This document shows, piece by piece, positions 1 through 12,568 of a stretch of DNA of 64,000 nt. The position numbers were made by a program, and so were the translations under genes. Origin of the DNA: Cheilinus undulatus. Lineage: Eukaryota > Chordata > Actinopteri > Labriformes > Labridae. A model generated the notes under the pieces. It was not told where the DNA came from. It searched no databases and saw only the letters and a list, made by a program, of their open reading frames with translations. Position 1 is the stretch's first letter. Each line of letters opens with the position of its first letter. Location of the stretch: positions 45,627,429-45,691,428 of the forward strand of contig NC_054878.1 of assembly GCF_018320785.1 (NCBI RefSeq), in the 5' to 3' direction.

Positions 1-506
1 AGGTGGGAGGAGACGATGGAATAAAATGAGCTATGGAGGAAATATGATAAACATGTGACTTAATAAAAACCCCATTAAAGGCTCCTACATTAGAGAAAGG
101 ATTAGTTCTACTTTGACAATAAAACAGTGGAAATGTTTCCATGAATCCACCGCTCTCTTCTGGATGAGAAACAGGCTTTTTGTTTGTGCCTCATTCTCAA
201 CATTGGAATTCACTAATGTAATTTCCCCTTTTGACAGTCTGCTTTATTTAATTTGTGAAGCACTTAATGACGGTTTTAAAAGTACTTCATGAATGAGGTT
301 CTACTTTCATTGCCGCTGCATGCAACAAGTTTGCAGTAGCTCTGCATGTGTTTGTGTACATGCAATTTTAACCCTTGAAAAATGCATATTTGTCACACTA
401 AGATGTTTCAGATCTTCAAACTAATTTTAATATTAGACAAAGATAACCTGAGTAAAAACAAAATAAAGTTTTCAAATGAGGATTTCATTTAAGGAAAAAA
501 ATGTCC
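1..506. other. No recognised feature
   Basis: AT-rich non-coding sequence. I see no convincing exon, terminal repeat or tandem array before the Tc1 remnant begins near 507. Confidence 0.5.
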
Positions 507-1306
507 AGTCCTATCTGGCCCGATGTGAAAAAGTCATTGCCCCCTTAACTGTGATTAACCACTTTTTTTTTTTTTTGGAAATCTGAGTTCAGTTTGACTA
601 TCTACACTCAGACCTGATCACTGCCAGACCTGCTGAACCCAGAAATCCCTTCAATAGAATCTGTCTGACAAAGTAGACTAAAAGATCTCCAACACATCAT
701 GGAACCATCTAGAGAAATTCAAGAACAGATGAGAAACAAAGTCACTGACATCTATCAGTCTGAAAAGGTTACAAAGACATTTCTAAGGCTTTGGGACTCA
801 GTGAGGGCCATTATCCACAAATGGAGAAAACTGTGAACAGTGGTGAACCTTCCCAGGAGTAGCCGGCCTACCAAAATGACTCCAACAGCGCATGGACGAC
901 TCATCCAGGAGGTCCCAGAAGAACCCAGAACAACATCTAAAGACCTGTGGGCCTCACTGACTCAGTTAAGGTCAGAGTTCATGATTCAACAATCAGAAAG
1001 AGACTGGGCAACAACAGCATCATGGGAGAATTCCAAGGCCAAAACCACTGCTGAGCAAAAAGGACACAAAGGCTCGTCTCACATTTGACTGAAAACACCC
1101 TGATGATCCCCAAGACTTCTGGGAAAATATTCTGAGGACTGAGCAGACAGAAGTTTTGGAAGGCGTGTGTCCCGTTCCATCTGGAGTAAAACTACCTCAG
1201 CATTTGATCAAAAGAACCTCAGACCAGCAGTCAGACATGATGGTGGTAGTGTGATGGTCTGGACCAGGACCTGGAACCATGAATTCTGCTGTCTACCAAA
1301 CAGAGG
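507..1306 (+). mobile_element. Tc1/mariner-like transposon remnant
   Basis: Plus-strand sequence resembles fish Tc1 transposases. The frame at 840-1088 contains NLPRSSRPTK and RTTSKDLWASL, typical of the DNA-binding part, and the later frame at 1167-1361 retains the phrase GGSVMVW of the catalytic region. Frames are broken by indels and stops, and the 3' half, with the last catalytic residue and the right terminal repeat, is missing because sequence of a different kind begins near 1306. It is a dead copy. Confidence 0.8.
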
Positions 1307-1307
1307 T

Positions 1308-1475
1308 GTCAAAAGTATTCACATTCATTACTCAGGTAGAAGTATAGATACTAGGGTTTAAAAAGACTTCTGTAGAAGTTGAAGTATCAACTCAAGCTTT
1401 TTACTCAAGTAAAAGTGTAAAAGTACTGGTTTCAAAACTACTTAAAGTATAAAAGTAAAAGTAATGTAAGGGGGA
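1308..1475. repeat. Dispersed repeat rich in AAAGTA/AAGTAC
   Basis: A stretch made of variations on ACTCAAGTAAAAGTG and AAAAGTACTG follows the truncated Tc1 copy directly. Similar wording recurs near 34,796-34,935. It looks like a dispersed non-coding repeat; I cannot assign a superfamily. Confidence 0.45.
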
Positions 1476-2408
1476 AAAGATGCCATTAAGGACAAAAGCT
1501 TAGGCCGCACCACAGGGGCCTATAGTGTACTACCCCACCTCCCCAAAAAACATTTTTGTAAAGGCCATAATGACTATAATGTTATATTAAAATTTTAATG
1601 TTATAAATTTGGGATGCACCTGTTTCAGCAGCATTTATGCCCATTAAAAATGAATGCATTTCAGTAAAATGCCATCACATTCAAGAACCATAAATGTGTA
1701 CTACTGAGCATTAACATGTGTTTCATGGAGCGGAAACATTAAGTCTAATATTTAAGTTGTTTGATGCTGAATAAATAAACGCTGCAGAAGTTATGGAGAA
1801 AAAGCAATCCACTTTCATGATGTCTTGTGCCGTTAGAGATGGCTCATCTTTCTTAAAAATGGAATGTTTTCTGGTAACAGATGAGTTTTTAACACTACAG
1901 GAAGAGAGAGGACTTCCTAACGGCTCTAACAAATGTTTAAAACAAGACTAAAAGATCGATTTCTGCTGACGTTTGAAAACGCACAACAGTGACAATAAAA
2001 AAGGAACTCTATCTCTGTGGGCATGTTTTGGTTTTTCCACTGCAGGGCTGGTTTGTGAAGTGGAAACATCCTGAAGTCACCGAACCAAAAACCCACCGAG
2101 CAACTACGGAAAAACTCCAAGAGTGGAGCCAGGACAGAGACAACACGCTGCTGCTGAAGTAATGACACGGAAAATAGTTCTCCATAGATCAGGATTGATT
2201 TTAAAGATGGAGGGATGTATGGAGGGACAAACTCATGTGCATTTTAATTCTCTGAGAGTTTCATGTATTAACTTTGGGGTCAGTTTCTATTAACTTTCCA
2301 TCATAACCTGTCTCTGTGATCTGAACTTTCTTCTTGTCCTTATATTTTCTTTGTTTGTGCTCAAAATGTCTGCTCTCTTAAATCTTTGCTCGTTTTCAAT
2401 GTGCCAAT
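1476..2408. other. No recognised feature
   Basis: Non-coding sequence. Short open frames here carry no recognisable domain and no splice-site support. Confidence 0.4.
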
Positions 2409-2998
2409 CTGATTTTTCTTCTGTGTGTGTATGAAACTTCCCTGCACGCTGTAATGTATTTCTGCTCTCAGATTTCTTGATGAACCAACCAATAGGAAAC
2501 AGATACAGGATGGACCAATCAGATCAGCTCTGCCTGTTGTTGCCGTGCTGTTCTTTAAAGACATTTGCTTTGATCTCCTTAAGAGAGTCCCAACATTCTA
2601 TCACATACACATCATCTCAGTCGACTTCCCAACCCTGTAACTCTGACGCAGTTCTTCCTAGAGACGTAATTTTGCTTTAAAAAGTAGACAAATCATTCAG
2701 CTATTTATGCTGGATTAACTATTCTAATCTTTACAGATTTTGGCAAGTTATTGTTAAAGTTTTCTGAGTATTCTAGGCTCTCAGACTTTTACCATGTATG
2801 TGTGTATGTGATAGCATGTTGGGACTCTCTCAGTGAGGTCACAGATAATTTTTTCTGGAGAACAGCACAGCAACAAAGGGCAGAGCAATGTGATTGGATG
2901 ATCCTCTACCTGTTTCCTATTGGTTGGTTTGTAAAAAATCCCAGAGCATGTTTTGTGCATGTACAGAAAGTTTCGTACAAACACAGAAGAAAAATCAG
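2409..2998. mobile_element. Fold-back element with about 200-bp inverted arms
   Basis: The left arm (about 2409-2616) reappears in reverse complement as the right arm (about 2795-2998) around a loop of about 180 bp. Shared blocks include CTGATTTTTCTTCTGTGT, AACCAACCAATAGGAAACAG and AGAGAGTCCCAACAT. The arms differ at scattered positions, so this is an aged insertion. It is probably a non-autonomous DNA element or an inverted duplication; no coding content is seen. Confidence 0.75.
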
Positions 2999-3052
2999 AG
3001 TGAGCCTGATTGGAGGGATTGATAGTTGAACGGATGAACAACATGATAAAGC

Positions 3053-4345
3053 AGGGGTGTCAAACTCATGGCCCGGGGTCCAAATCCGGCCCATGGTACA
3101 GTTACACCTGGCCCACCAGACCATATCATTTTTTTAATAACTGGCCCACTGGTTTTAGGGCTGCAGAATTCCTCCAGTTTAAAAACATAAACTTAACCTT
3201 GATTTCAAATAACCTTTTCAAGTCATTAAAATTAGAAAAAGTTAAAATGATTAGATAAAAAGTCAGGAATGTGGTAAAATACTTTTTTTTTTCATTTCAA
3301 ATTCTTAATTTTGCATCTCACGCTTATGAAGCAAAGTTGTGGTTTTGACTTTTTATTTCATAAACTGAACTTTTCAGTTCACAATTTTGACTTTGTATCT
3401 TATTTTTTGACCTTTTAGATCCTCAATTTAAAAATTCTAAGGAATATTTTGACCTGTTAAACTCATGATTATGGTTTTTTTCTCACATTTTGACATTTTT
3501 AGCTCCTTCCTTTTACTTTTATCTGATAATCTGGACTTTTACATTCTCAATTTAAATTTTAAGAAATATTTTGACCTTTATAAATCATGAATAGGATTTT
3601 TTTTCTCACATTTAAACCTTTTTAGCTACTAACTTTTACTTTTATCTAATAATTTTAACCTTTAAGATCCTCAATTTAAAAATTTTAAGTAATATTTTGA
3701 CCTTTAAAACTCATGATTATGATGTTTTTCTTCCGTTTTGACCTTTTTAGCTCCTTACTTTGATTTTTACCTCATAATTTGACCTTTTAGATCTTCAGTT
3801 TTAAATTTTAAGTAATATTTTGACCTTTAAAACTCATGATTATGATTTTTTTTCCTCACGTTTTGACCTTTTTAGCTCCTTCCATTGACTTTTACCTCAT
3901 AATTCGACCTTTTACATCCTCAATTTTAAAACTTTAAGTAATATTTTGACCTTTTAAACTCAAAATTTAAATGTTTTTTTTCATGCATTGACGTTTAAAA
4001 CTGCTGATTTTGAATTTATCTCATAATTGACTGTAAAGAATCATGATTTCAAATTTCTATCTCATATATTTGCCTTTTAAAATATTTTTTGACTTTAAGT
4101 ACCATGTATGAACCTTTTGAGCTAATAAGTTTGAATTTTTATTCAGATTTTGAGCCTTTAAACTTATCACTGTGACCTTTCTCAATCTTAGAATCATTTA
4201 TCATCAGTTTATCAGGTTTTTTCCCCAATAATTCACTGCTGGTGAAAATGAGGTTGACAGTTTATGGTTAAATGTGGATCCTGCTCGGCCCTCAGGTTGG
4301 ACCCAAATCCAGAATTCGGCCCCTATTGAGATTAAGTTTGATGTC
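3053..4345 (+). mobile_element. Non-autonomous element, GGGGTGTCAAACTC family, copy 1
   Basis: Begins with GGGGTGTCAAACTCATGGCC followed by a CCAAATCCGGCCC block, and ends with a GGCCCTCAGGTTGGACCC block and AATTCGGCCCC. The interior is a degenerate array of units like TTTGACCTTTTAAACTCATG separated by poly-T runs. Three other copies lie in this window (47,695-48,743; 54,638-55,707; 61,797-62,640), all in the opposite orientation. Confidence 0.75.
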
Positions 4346-4844
4346 CCTGGGATAAATGGACAGACGCAGAGATGGAGGAAGTTACAGAGGAGCGAACAGA
4401 AGTATGAATGTGGAATCAGACAGAGAGATGGATGGGAAAGACAGAGGGATGGAAAGATAAACCCAGGATATGAAGAAACGGGATAACTGGATTTGTTTCC
4501 AATTGGAACAGATCCTCTTTGGGCTAAAAGTGAAGCTTTTTATGAAACATTAAAAGCATGTTCAGTGGACGAGAAGCTCCACTGTGAGCCGTGATGAAGT
4601 GAAACCGACCTTTTCATGTCAGGGAAACTAATCCAAATCAACTGTCATAGAAGGAAAGACTATTTATAAAGGGGTAATCCACATTTGTAAGACATTAGCA
4701 TGTTTCAGAAACAATTTGAGTTGTACACAATGAATACAGGAACAAAGTTTTGTCATTGCTCCTTTAGATTGGCTTTACTTGAAGCAGACCTATCCTGGCA
4801 CTTCGGGTCCTCCCTGAGGGCTTTCGGGAATTCAGTAGAAGGTT
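4346..4844. other. No recognised feature
   Basis: Purine-rich GATGGA-type sequence at the start, then non-coding sequence leading into the LINE fragment. No supported gene. Confidence 0.4.
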
Positions 4845-5600
4845 GCTTGCAGCCTTTGTCGACTTCCAGAAGATGTTCGACTCAGTGAGTAGAGATGCCC
4901 TCTGGAGGATTCTGGAGCTCCACAGGATCCCACGTTTGCTCATCCAGCTGATGTCTGCTCTATATTCTGGTCCAGAGAGTGCTGTGAAGTGTGGTGTTCG
5001 TGCGTCTTAGCTGTAATCTCATCACCTGTATGGACTGGATAATGGAGCAGGCAACAGGGCAGAGAACCATGGTATCATTTGCGACGTCCAGATCACTGAT
5101 CTGGACTTTGCTGATGATCCTTGTGGAGACTCTAGAAACATAAACAAAGATCCAGGTGTTTGGGGGCGGCTTGGATGCTGCCATGGAGGAAGTTTTAAAG
5201 CAGTCCATCTACCTTGGCAGCTAGTACATCGATCCACTGACGGTGAGGCTGAGATCAACGGAAAACTTCAACACGGGCCAGTGGGTTAGCTGAGCAAGAC
5301 AGTGTGTTGTTCCTGGTGTCTGAGCATGCGAACGAAAGTCAGAGTCTTTGAAAGGGTCAGCTGCTTGACACTGGCACGCTTACCCAGGCCTGATCCAGCT
5401 CAACACATACTGGGTGCCCCGGTCCTGGTGGGCTGGTCCAGATGCCAGGGGCGACCACGTGCATCATGGAGGGTTCAGCTGAGAAGTTACCTGGCGAGAT
5501 GGGATATGGGTCTGGCACAGGCCTGGACAGTGGTTATCTGGAGGCCAAAACAGTACAGGACGAAGGTTGACGGGGCAAAGTGGTTGACCATTTACCCCCA
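4845..5600 (+). mobile_element. Non-LTR retrotransposon (LINE) fragment, reverse transcriptase to C-terminus
   Basis: Plus-strand translation, switching frame across indels, gives FVDFQKMFDSVSRDALWRIL, the reverse transcriptase block with the first catalytic Asp, then TDLDFADD at 5098-5118 with the catalytic pair of the FADD box. The conserved 3' domain follows: MRTKVRVFERV, DPAQHILGAP, GRPRASW and YRTKVDGAKW at about 5323-5580. Frameshifts and deletions between blocks show the copy is dead. I do not assign a clade. A short LINE 3' tail of similar type is at 58,485-58,590. Confidence 0.8.
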
Positions 5601-6067
5601 TGCCTGACATACTCAGTAAACAGGCTGAAATAGCTGCAATGGGATCCGCTGAGGAAAATGTGTCTGATAGAAGAATGTTGTCTAAAAGTTGATGACAAAT
5701 GAGGGCACTGGTCGACAGAAGCTGATGGCAGATATAGTCATGATCCATCACGTGGACCTGGTCAACCATGACCCCAAAGTCTGGTTAGTTTGCTCACTGT
5801 ACTCCGGCACTATGCCAGTACTCTACCTGATGATTCTAGAGTTACTCCTTTTATATAGGGGAAAACGGCATAAAATAAGATAGTTTTAATGAATTCACCA
5901 GATTTTAGTTTTGGAGCTCCGTTCAGAAATCCTTAACAGTCTAGTTCTTTCTAACAAAGCTGAATGTGTCTTTTCATTTTCAAACACGCACATGACGACA
6001 CACCGCACAAATTCAGTGGTATGAGTGTAGACAGGGTGGGCGAGCAACGGGTTATTATGATGTGGGA
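5601..6067. other. No recognised feature
   Basis: Non-coding flank of the LINE fragment and of the GA microsatellite. Open frames here have no domain signal. Confidence 0.35.
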
Positions 6068-6112
6068 GAAGAGAGAGAGAGAGAGGGAGAGAGAGAGAGA
6101 GAGAGAGAGGGG
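6068..6112. repeat. (GA)n microsatellite
   Basis: An almost pure run of GA dinucleotides with two GG interruptions. Open frames crossing it encode only RE or LS dipeptide runs and are artefacts. Confidence 0.95.
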
Positions 6113-6984
6113 GAGCTTTATGGGAGTAATTGGAAGCAGCTGGGAGAGAAACAGTGATCCCAGAGAGCAGAGCTGGACGCCGATCTGAGAGCAGCGACAC
6201 GGTGACGTAACGCAAGGAGCTCCAAAACACACTGTGCACCATTCACAGACATTCATACAGAGATTTAGAGGATTTCACTAGTCAATACACCATTAAAGAT
6301 GATGATAATGATTTTACACCAGCGACCCACCAGCTCCTCTAGATCCTAATAAACCTGCAGATGAAATGCAATTTTGCAGTTTAATAAAGCCAATAAAAAG
6401 TCCCCCAGCATTTCCCTCCATTTATTATAAAATAATTATCATCATGTTGTTCTTGTCTTAATTTGATACGGAACTTCATTTATTATGAATTTTGGAGCTT
6501 TAATTGGTGTAAACAGGAAGTGTAATATAACAGATGGTGAGTTAGCTCTTGTTCACATTTGCAAACCGTCTCTATTAATGGAATGTGGAGTTCATTTTAT
6601 CTGTTCAGACCCATTTCTAACCTCTACCCCTACCCCTCAATTGTGAGTCTCCCCTTGCCCCCTACACTCAAGTGGTAACGGTGAAATCTTCTCCTAGAAA
6701 TAGGGTGACTTTTAAAGTTCCAGATATGTCATCAGGTGTTGTATGTAAGGTGCTAAGAATTCCCTTTGTGCCACAACCGAGGAAAGGAGATAGAGGGAAG
6801 GGTGTCCGGAGTCAAGCTCGACACATGTTGACAAACGTCACTCAAGCTTAGTGGCATTTTCTATGTCCGGACCTTTTACCCCTGGTAGTATGAAATCCTG
6901 TTTTAGAAGGCGGTATAGTTGTGTTTATGTTCACTGCCATGTTTGTGAGCAGCAAAAGGACGCAACGTCTGGTTGTTGATGCCT
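6113..6984. other. No recognised gene
   Basis: Mostly unremarkable sequence. Around 6608-6660 a CCCTACCCC-type pyrimidine-rich stretch loosely resembles one end of the inverted-repeat element at 40,411-40,629, but the match is too weak to annotate. Confidence 0.35.
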
Positions 6985-7390
6985 AAACTAAGTTTAGTTT
7001 TTGTAGAGATGACTAAAACTAGACAATAATGTAATGTAGTTTTCATTGGACATTCATCCGTGATATTTCTCCACTGGTGGTAAATCTGTCAAAAAACAAT
7101 GCATCTGTAGCTTCTGCCTTCCAGCTGTAGAAAGCAGGGACCCCAGGTTTGACAGGGTGCAGAGAACACACTACCATGATTTGGTACCAGATTTAGACGA
7201 GAATAATAACTAGACTAAAACTAAAGACTAAAATGTGAGGACTTTTTATGGACTAAAACTAGACTAAAATGTTTTGAGTTTTCATCAGCTAAAACTAGAA
7301 AGAGTAGAAATGACTAAAATGTGACTAAAAAAAGACATTTCGTCTAAAGACTAAGACTAAAATTAAAAATAGCTGCCAAAATTAACGCTG
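6985..7390. mobile_element. hAT-like non-autonomous repeat, GACTAAAACTAGACTAAAA family, copy 1
   Basis: Body of repeated GACTAAAACTAGACTAAAA phrases around a unique core containing AGCTGTAGAAAGCAGGGACC. It ends in GCCAAAATTAACGCTG, the complement of a CAGCGTTAATTTTGGC-type terminus. A second copy with the same core is at 42,718-43,953. The left terminus of this copy is lost or diverged. Confidence 0.65.
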
Positions 7391-8308
7391 CTTTCCAGCT
7401 AACCACAGGTATGCAAGGCTCCTCTTGATTGCCCCAGGTTGGGCTGAAACAGTTGAGAACGGGCCGTCGACACCTCCTCACCACCAGCAAAGTGTTTGTG
7501 GAACAGGGACTTCCTCTCAGTCCAGGACGAGAGTCCTGAAGGTTGAACCTTTATATTACACGCAGTTTGTCTAACAGCTGTGGCATCAGGAGTACTCCCC
7601 CGGGTCCAAGGCCCAGTCCACATGGAGACAAGAATGATATATTGCCATTTCGTTTTGAAAAAGTTTTCCGTTAAGATGGGATTGTTTCAGGGAAATGTCA
7701 GCATAAGCATGGAACGACTGAAAATGCTGTAGTGCATATGCCAAGCCTGTACGTGGCGCTGTAACGGTGCTGCGGAAATGCACCAAAAGAAAAGCAGATC
7801 ACAGAAAACTGACACAAACTTTCTTCTAGTTGTCCTCCTGGTTGTTCTCCATGTTGGATTTAAGAACATATGGTGTGTGCGTTTTGCAGTATTGGTAAAG
7901 GAACATCAGATTTTTTCTGTAAAAGCCATAACAAGCTCAGTAGCACCTGCACCACGAACACATCCCTGTAGTCCGCCATGTTTTTTCTGGTTGGACCCGC
8001 GAAGGCGTCTTAAGGGGACTACGCTATGTGTGACGTAATCGTTTCAAGAAAGATGCGGCTGGCCGTCCACACGGAGATGAAACGGTAGTCGTTTCTGGAT
8101 CTGTTCACTCTGGGACCCGGTTTCAAAAAGTATTGTTTACAGTCACCAGAAACGCCGCTTCTGTGTGGATGAAACGCTGATACGACAAAGAGATGCAGTT
8201 TAAGGGCTTTAGGATGCAAATCCCATTCTTTGAGGCTCCGGAGGCAACCCCCCTTTCTGCTGCGCTACCAACTGCCATAACCAATCCAACATGTCTGACA
8301 TTTAAAGT
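7391..8308. other. Unassigned, possibly repeat-derived sequence
   Basis: The phrases GTCCACATGGAGA (near 7617) and GTCCACACGGAGATGAAACG (8067-8086) suggest related repeat ends, but I cannot define an element. Open frames here show no domain. Confidence 0.3.
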
Positions 8309-8886
8309 GCCTCTTAAAGTATTCACCCCCTTTGATGTTTTATCTTTTTATTGATTGATTAAATCAATCATGGTTGATTTTTTTTTTCTTTTTTTGGCTA
8401 TATGCTTGTGGTGATGTCAGGGTTTGGCGTCTTGTCTGATGGTCAGAAAGCTCCATTTTGGTCTCATCAGACCAAAGAACTTTCTTCTTCTTGACCATGG
8501 AGTCTCCCACATGCCTTTTGGTGAATTCTAGTCCAGACTGAATCTGAGTTTTCCTCAACAGTGGCTCTCTCTTTGCCACCCTGAGCTGCTTAGAGTGTTC
8601 TTTTATCTATATGGTCTAAAGGTTGCCAGGAATGCTGACTAACCACTGACTAAGCCTTCCAAACACAAGGGACTTTGCACTACAGTCACTCTTTAGAGAG
8701 GGTTAAAATTTATGCACATATTTTACATTGCATATTTTATTTAATTGGCATTACTTTGTTGTAATCTGTTTTCGCTCTGACACTAAAGAGTTTTTTGTTA
8801 TAAAAGCAAAACTATATTGACCACGACTGATTTATAAAATCAGTAGAAGGTTAAAAAATCCAAAGGGGAATACTTTATACTTGTAA
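8309..8886 (-). mobile_element. Tc1/mariner deletion derivative
   Basis: Matching termini: AAAGTATTCACCCCCTTTG at the left and, in reverse complement, AAAGTATTCCCCTTTGGA at the right. The interior at 8364-8579 translates on the minus strand to GLEFTKRHVGDS and KKVLWSDETK, a piece of a Tc1-type transposase ending at a catalytic Asp. Most of the coding region is deleted. Confidence 0.7.
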
Positions 8887-10429
8887 TGACACCACAGACC
8901 TGAGGATTACTCAGACAAACCAGTTCCAACAAGCCTAGAATCGCACCAAGCCGCTTAATTGTTGGGGGTCAAATAGGGTGAATAATGGTCCAGTGTAGCC
9001 AGCCTTAACCCAGTCGGCTAGTTTTACCTAACAGCATTAATCAGGTGTTTTCTGGTTTTCTTACCTGCCATCATGCTGGGGTAAACTGTTTTATTTGTAG
9101 TAATAGAGGTTAGGACATGTGTATGAGGGGCGTACGTGGTTGGAGGACTTTTTCAGAAGGTGACACATCCTGTCACAGCACTGAAACAGAAGGAAACACT
9201 GAATGTGATGATCTTTAAAGCATTATTACTTGTTACAAATGCACAATCCCTCCCAGTAATCACGTGCTGGCTGCAGAGGTTCCCAGTTCATTTCATGCTC
9301 ATGTTGAGCTTTTTCCACCACCGTCTGCAAAATCCCCCCCTCACTCTTCCTCCCCCCCTCCTCCCCTTCCAGCGGGCTCACCAAAGCTCTCCATCCTGCA
9401 GACAGATGACTCCTGAAATTACAGCTGGAGGCTCCAAATAAACCTCATTATCATGAGCTGTACACTCACCGTTTCCTCCATCCTCTGAGGCTGTTTTCAA
9501 TGGGAGATTGCTCTATTATTTAGACGCTTATTCTGCTGGTTGGGAGAAAATTAGAACATTCAAACTGCTCCTCTTGTCTTCATTTTCCTGAAGCTCCATT
9601 AAAAACATCTTCAACCTCATTTTGATTTAAAATGAGTGAAATTAGTGGTGTTTGGAGACTAAAATCTGTAGGCTAAAGCCTGGCAAAATATAAAACCTCT
9701 GATTTCTCCAATGAGAACGAGTTCTCGTGACGACAAATATTACAGATTTTACAGTTTTGTTTTTACGATGAGATGACCAACATAGCATACCACACACTAA
9801 CAGATTCATTCACCAACAACCAGAGTCTACACGCTCAGAAGTCCAAAACTCACATGGTCAAATGCCACTTTAGAGAAAACAAGCTAACGTGGCTAGCCGT
9901 TAGCCATCAGCTACATCCACTGAGGTAGTGATTTTAGTCAAACTCCTCTTCTTGTCGGTTATCGGATATAAACACTTGTGTTGTAATCAGGAAGTTGATC
10001 CTCCAAATCTGACATCCATCTAACTTTATTCTTTATGTTTAACTTAACCACCATTGCTGTGTTCGTTGTGCTTCCTCCTTCAGTCAACTTGCTTCCTGAT
10101 TGGCTATCGTCCATCCTAAGTGACAGTCAACAGCATTCTCTGCTGTTCTCAGGGTTCCCGCCACACAATGGGATTTCTGATCACAACTTAATTTAAGTTA
10201 AATATTTTTGTTTTCAAAATAGAGTGGCTCCGATCAACTTCTGATCAAATCAGAGATGGTAAAATGGATCTTTCCAACCTACGCCACAGGAAAATCTGGT
10301 AATATAATCCGTAGAATCATCTGATTGTCAGGCATTTGCTGACTTAGATTAGCAGAGGGAATAAGGCCCAAAACTGTCATGATTATCTTGAAGTGAGACT
10401 AACATTTTTGGTGTGTGAAGACTAAGATT
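8887..10429. other. No recognised feature
   Basis: Largely single-copy-looking sequence with no supported exon. A pyrimidine-rich stretch is at about 9330-9370. The 101-codon frame at 9136-9441 has no domain and no splice context. Confidence 0.4.
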
Positions 10430-11060
10430 AGTGTTTGGAGACTACAATCATTCATGTTTGAAAACTGGAAGCTTTGGTTGTTTACAGACTAAAATCTGTG
10501 GTGTTTGAAGACTGCAATTTTTGATCTATGGAGAGTTGAATCTTTGTTGGTTGTAGAATTAAACCTTCAGTGTTTGGAGAGTTAAATCTCTGGTGTTTGG
10601 AGGCTGTATCTTTAGTATTTGAAGAGTTAATGTTGAGTGTTTGGAGAGTTTACTTTCTGTTGTGTCTGGTGTTTGAAAACTAGAATCTTTGGTGTTTGAA
10701 GACTAGAATCTTTGGTGTTTGAAGACTAGATTCTTTGGTGTTTGAAGACTAGAATCTTTGGTGTTTGAAGACTAGAATCTTTGGTGTTTCAAGACTAGAT
10801 TCTTTGGTGTTTGAAGACTAGAATCTTTAATGTTTGAAGACTAGAATCTCTGGTGTTTGAAGACTAGAATCTTTAATGTTTGAAGACTAGAATCTCTGGT
10901 GTTTGAAGAGTTTATTTTCTGTCTTTGGAGAGTTAATTCTTTAGAGTTTGGAGAGTTAAGAGTTTGGTTTTTGAAGAGTTAATCTTTGGTGTTTAGAGAG
11001 TTAATTTTCTGTGTTTGGAGAGTTAATCTTTGGTGTTTGGAGCAGTAAATCTTTAGTTTT
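10430..11060. repeat. 23-bp minisatellite
   Basis: The best-conserved part (about 10,660-10,915) repeats TTTGGTGTTTGAAGACTAGA plus ATC, a 23-bp unit, about ten times with single substitutions (GAATC/GATTC, TTTGG/TTTAA/TCTGG). Flanks on both sides contain decayed variants such as GTGTTTGGAGAGTTAA, showing that the array was once longer. It does not encode protein. Confidence 0.9.
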
Positions 11061-12380
11061 TTGTTATCTTAATGAAGCAGTTAAAGCAAAGAGAAGATAA
11101 TTTGAGTTCATACCAGCCCTGTCCAAACCACAAAGTGGGTTAAAAAAAGAAAAGCAACCAGTGGTGTTTTTTTTTGCCAGGAACAGTGTTGGCCTTGTTA
11201 CCTCTGGGTTAAGGTATGCCACTCTTTAGCTGTGTGTTGACGTTGAGGACGATGGAGCTCAAAGAGGCTTTAATTCACCTGCACGTGAGGGAAAACAGAG
11301 GCTGCAGCTTTATTTAGAAACAAAACAAACTTTAGGCTATTTTCTTTGACAAAATGTTAACCCTTTACCACAAGGTAGACAAACACTGGCCATGTTACTA
11401 GGCAATGCATGAATAACAAAGTGCTGTTAACCATGGGATGAATGAGGAACTAACTGGTAAGTAATCCATGCTAAAACTGGCTAGTCCATCAAATGTGTAA
11501 AGATATGATATTTATTAAAATCAAGTTTTAAATTCTGGTTTCATGCCCTGGAAAGAAATGGGTTTAAAACTCAGCAAGTTTTTCATTAAACAGGAGTCGG
11601 CATGCCATGAAATGATGCTGCTGCACGTGAGCTGAGTAGTTTGTATTTTTTCATTTAGAGGAAAACTGAGGCTGGTTTCTTGGACTGCAGTGAGACACCT
11701 GACAGACCCACACTGAGACACACGCTGTGGAGGTGAGCCCAGCGGTTTGTTTTTCCTCGGTCGTGGCGGGCAGGCGGCCGAGCGTGGCCACAGCAGCAGC
11801 AGAAGAAGGGCCCCTGTGTTCAGCTGGAATGTGCGGTGGATTTTCTACCTAATTAACCCCCATGTTGTCATGCGAGACCGCCGTTTTCTGCCCGATGGAG
11901 AAGTGCGATTGGCCTGGCCGCTGTGTTCAGCCGTTACACCGTCTAAACTGACCGTGTTTGTGTTTGAGGCACGAGAGCGAGGCGATAGGATCTGACACAG
12001 TGGAGCAGAACTCAATTAGTGCACAAAGACCAGCAGACAACAAGATTCTGGATCCTGAAGATGTACTAGATTATCTCTGTCAGGACCAAGTAGGAGGTCA
12101 GAGAGGTTACTTTTGAACTCTTCTTTCTCTAGAATTCATAAGGCTTTTAAACCTTGGATTAGACACCAAACAATTCAACTGAAGAACTACAATCGAGCCT
12201 TAATTCAATCATTATAAACTACAGATGTCAGAATGCTACACTTACTGTAAGCTGAGGTTTGAGTTCAGACTGGTTGGCTGAAGCTAAGAAATCACTCAGA
12301 AAAACTTTGAAAATTGAGCCCAATTTATTCAAAACTCCTTAACATTTAATCACAACAGCTACTGTAAAAAAATTAGGGCT
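11061..12380. other. No recognised gene; local GC-rich patch
   Basis: Unique-looking sequence. About 11,750-11,990 is markedly richer in GC and CpG than its surroundings, which could mark a relic promoter or exon, but no splice sites or domain support one. Confidence 0.35.
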
Positions 12381-12568
12381 GTCGCCATATTTTTCAACTT
12401 CGATTTGATTGCTAAAAAATCAAATTATATTGATTAATTTTTGATTGCACTTCAAAAATTAAAGCCTAAAACCCCCAAATATTGGTTAGTTAGTTTATCA
12501 GCAGATAATCCCTGGATTTACCAGTACCTGCCCTGGGGGTCCCACCTTGCATGTCGGTTTTTTGGCCA
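12381..12568. repeat. Possible hAT-type end (TAGGGCTGTC)
   Basis: TTAGGGCTGTCGCCAT followed by AT-rich ATTGATTAATTTTTG resembles the terminus of the element at 50,498-51,042. The other end was not found. Confidence 0.35.

Noticed and set aside
5895..6256. Overlapping minus-strand frames of 101 and 115 codons with Leu-Ser repeats
   Set aside because: They run through the GA microsatellite and show no domain.
10660..10915. Regular repeats that could suggest a CRISPR-like array
   Set aside because: Units are directly tandem with no unique spacers and the genome is a vertebrate; it is a minisatellite.
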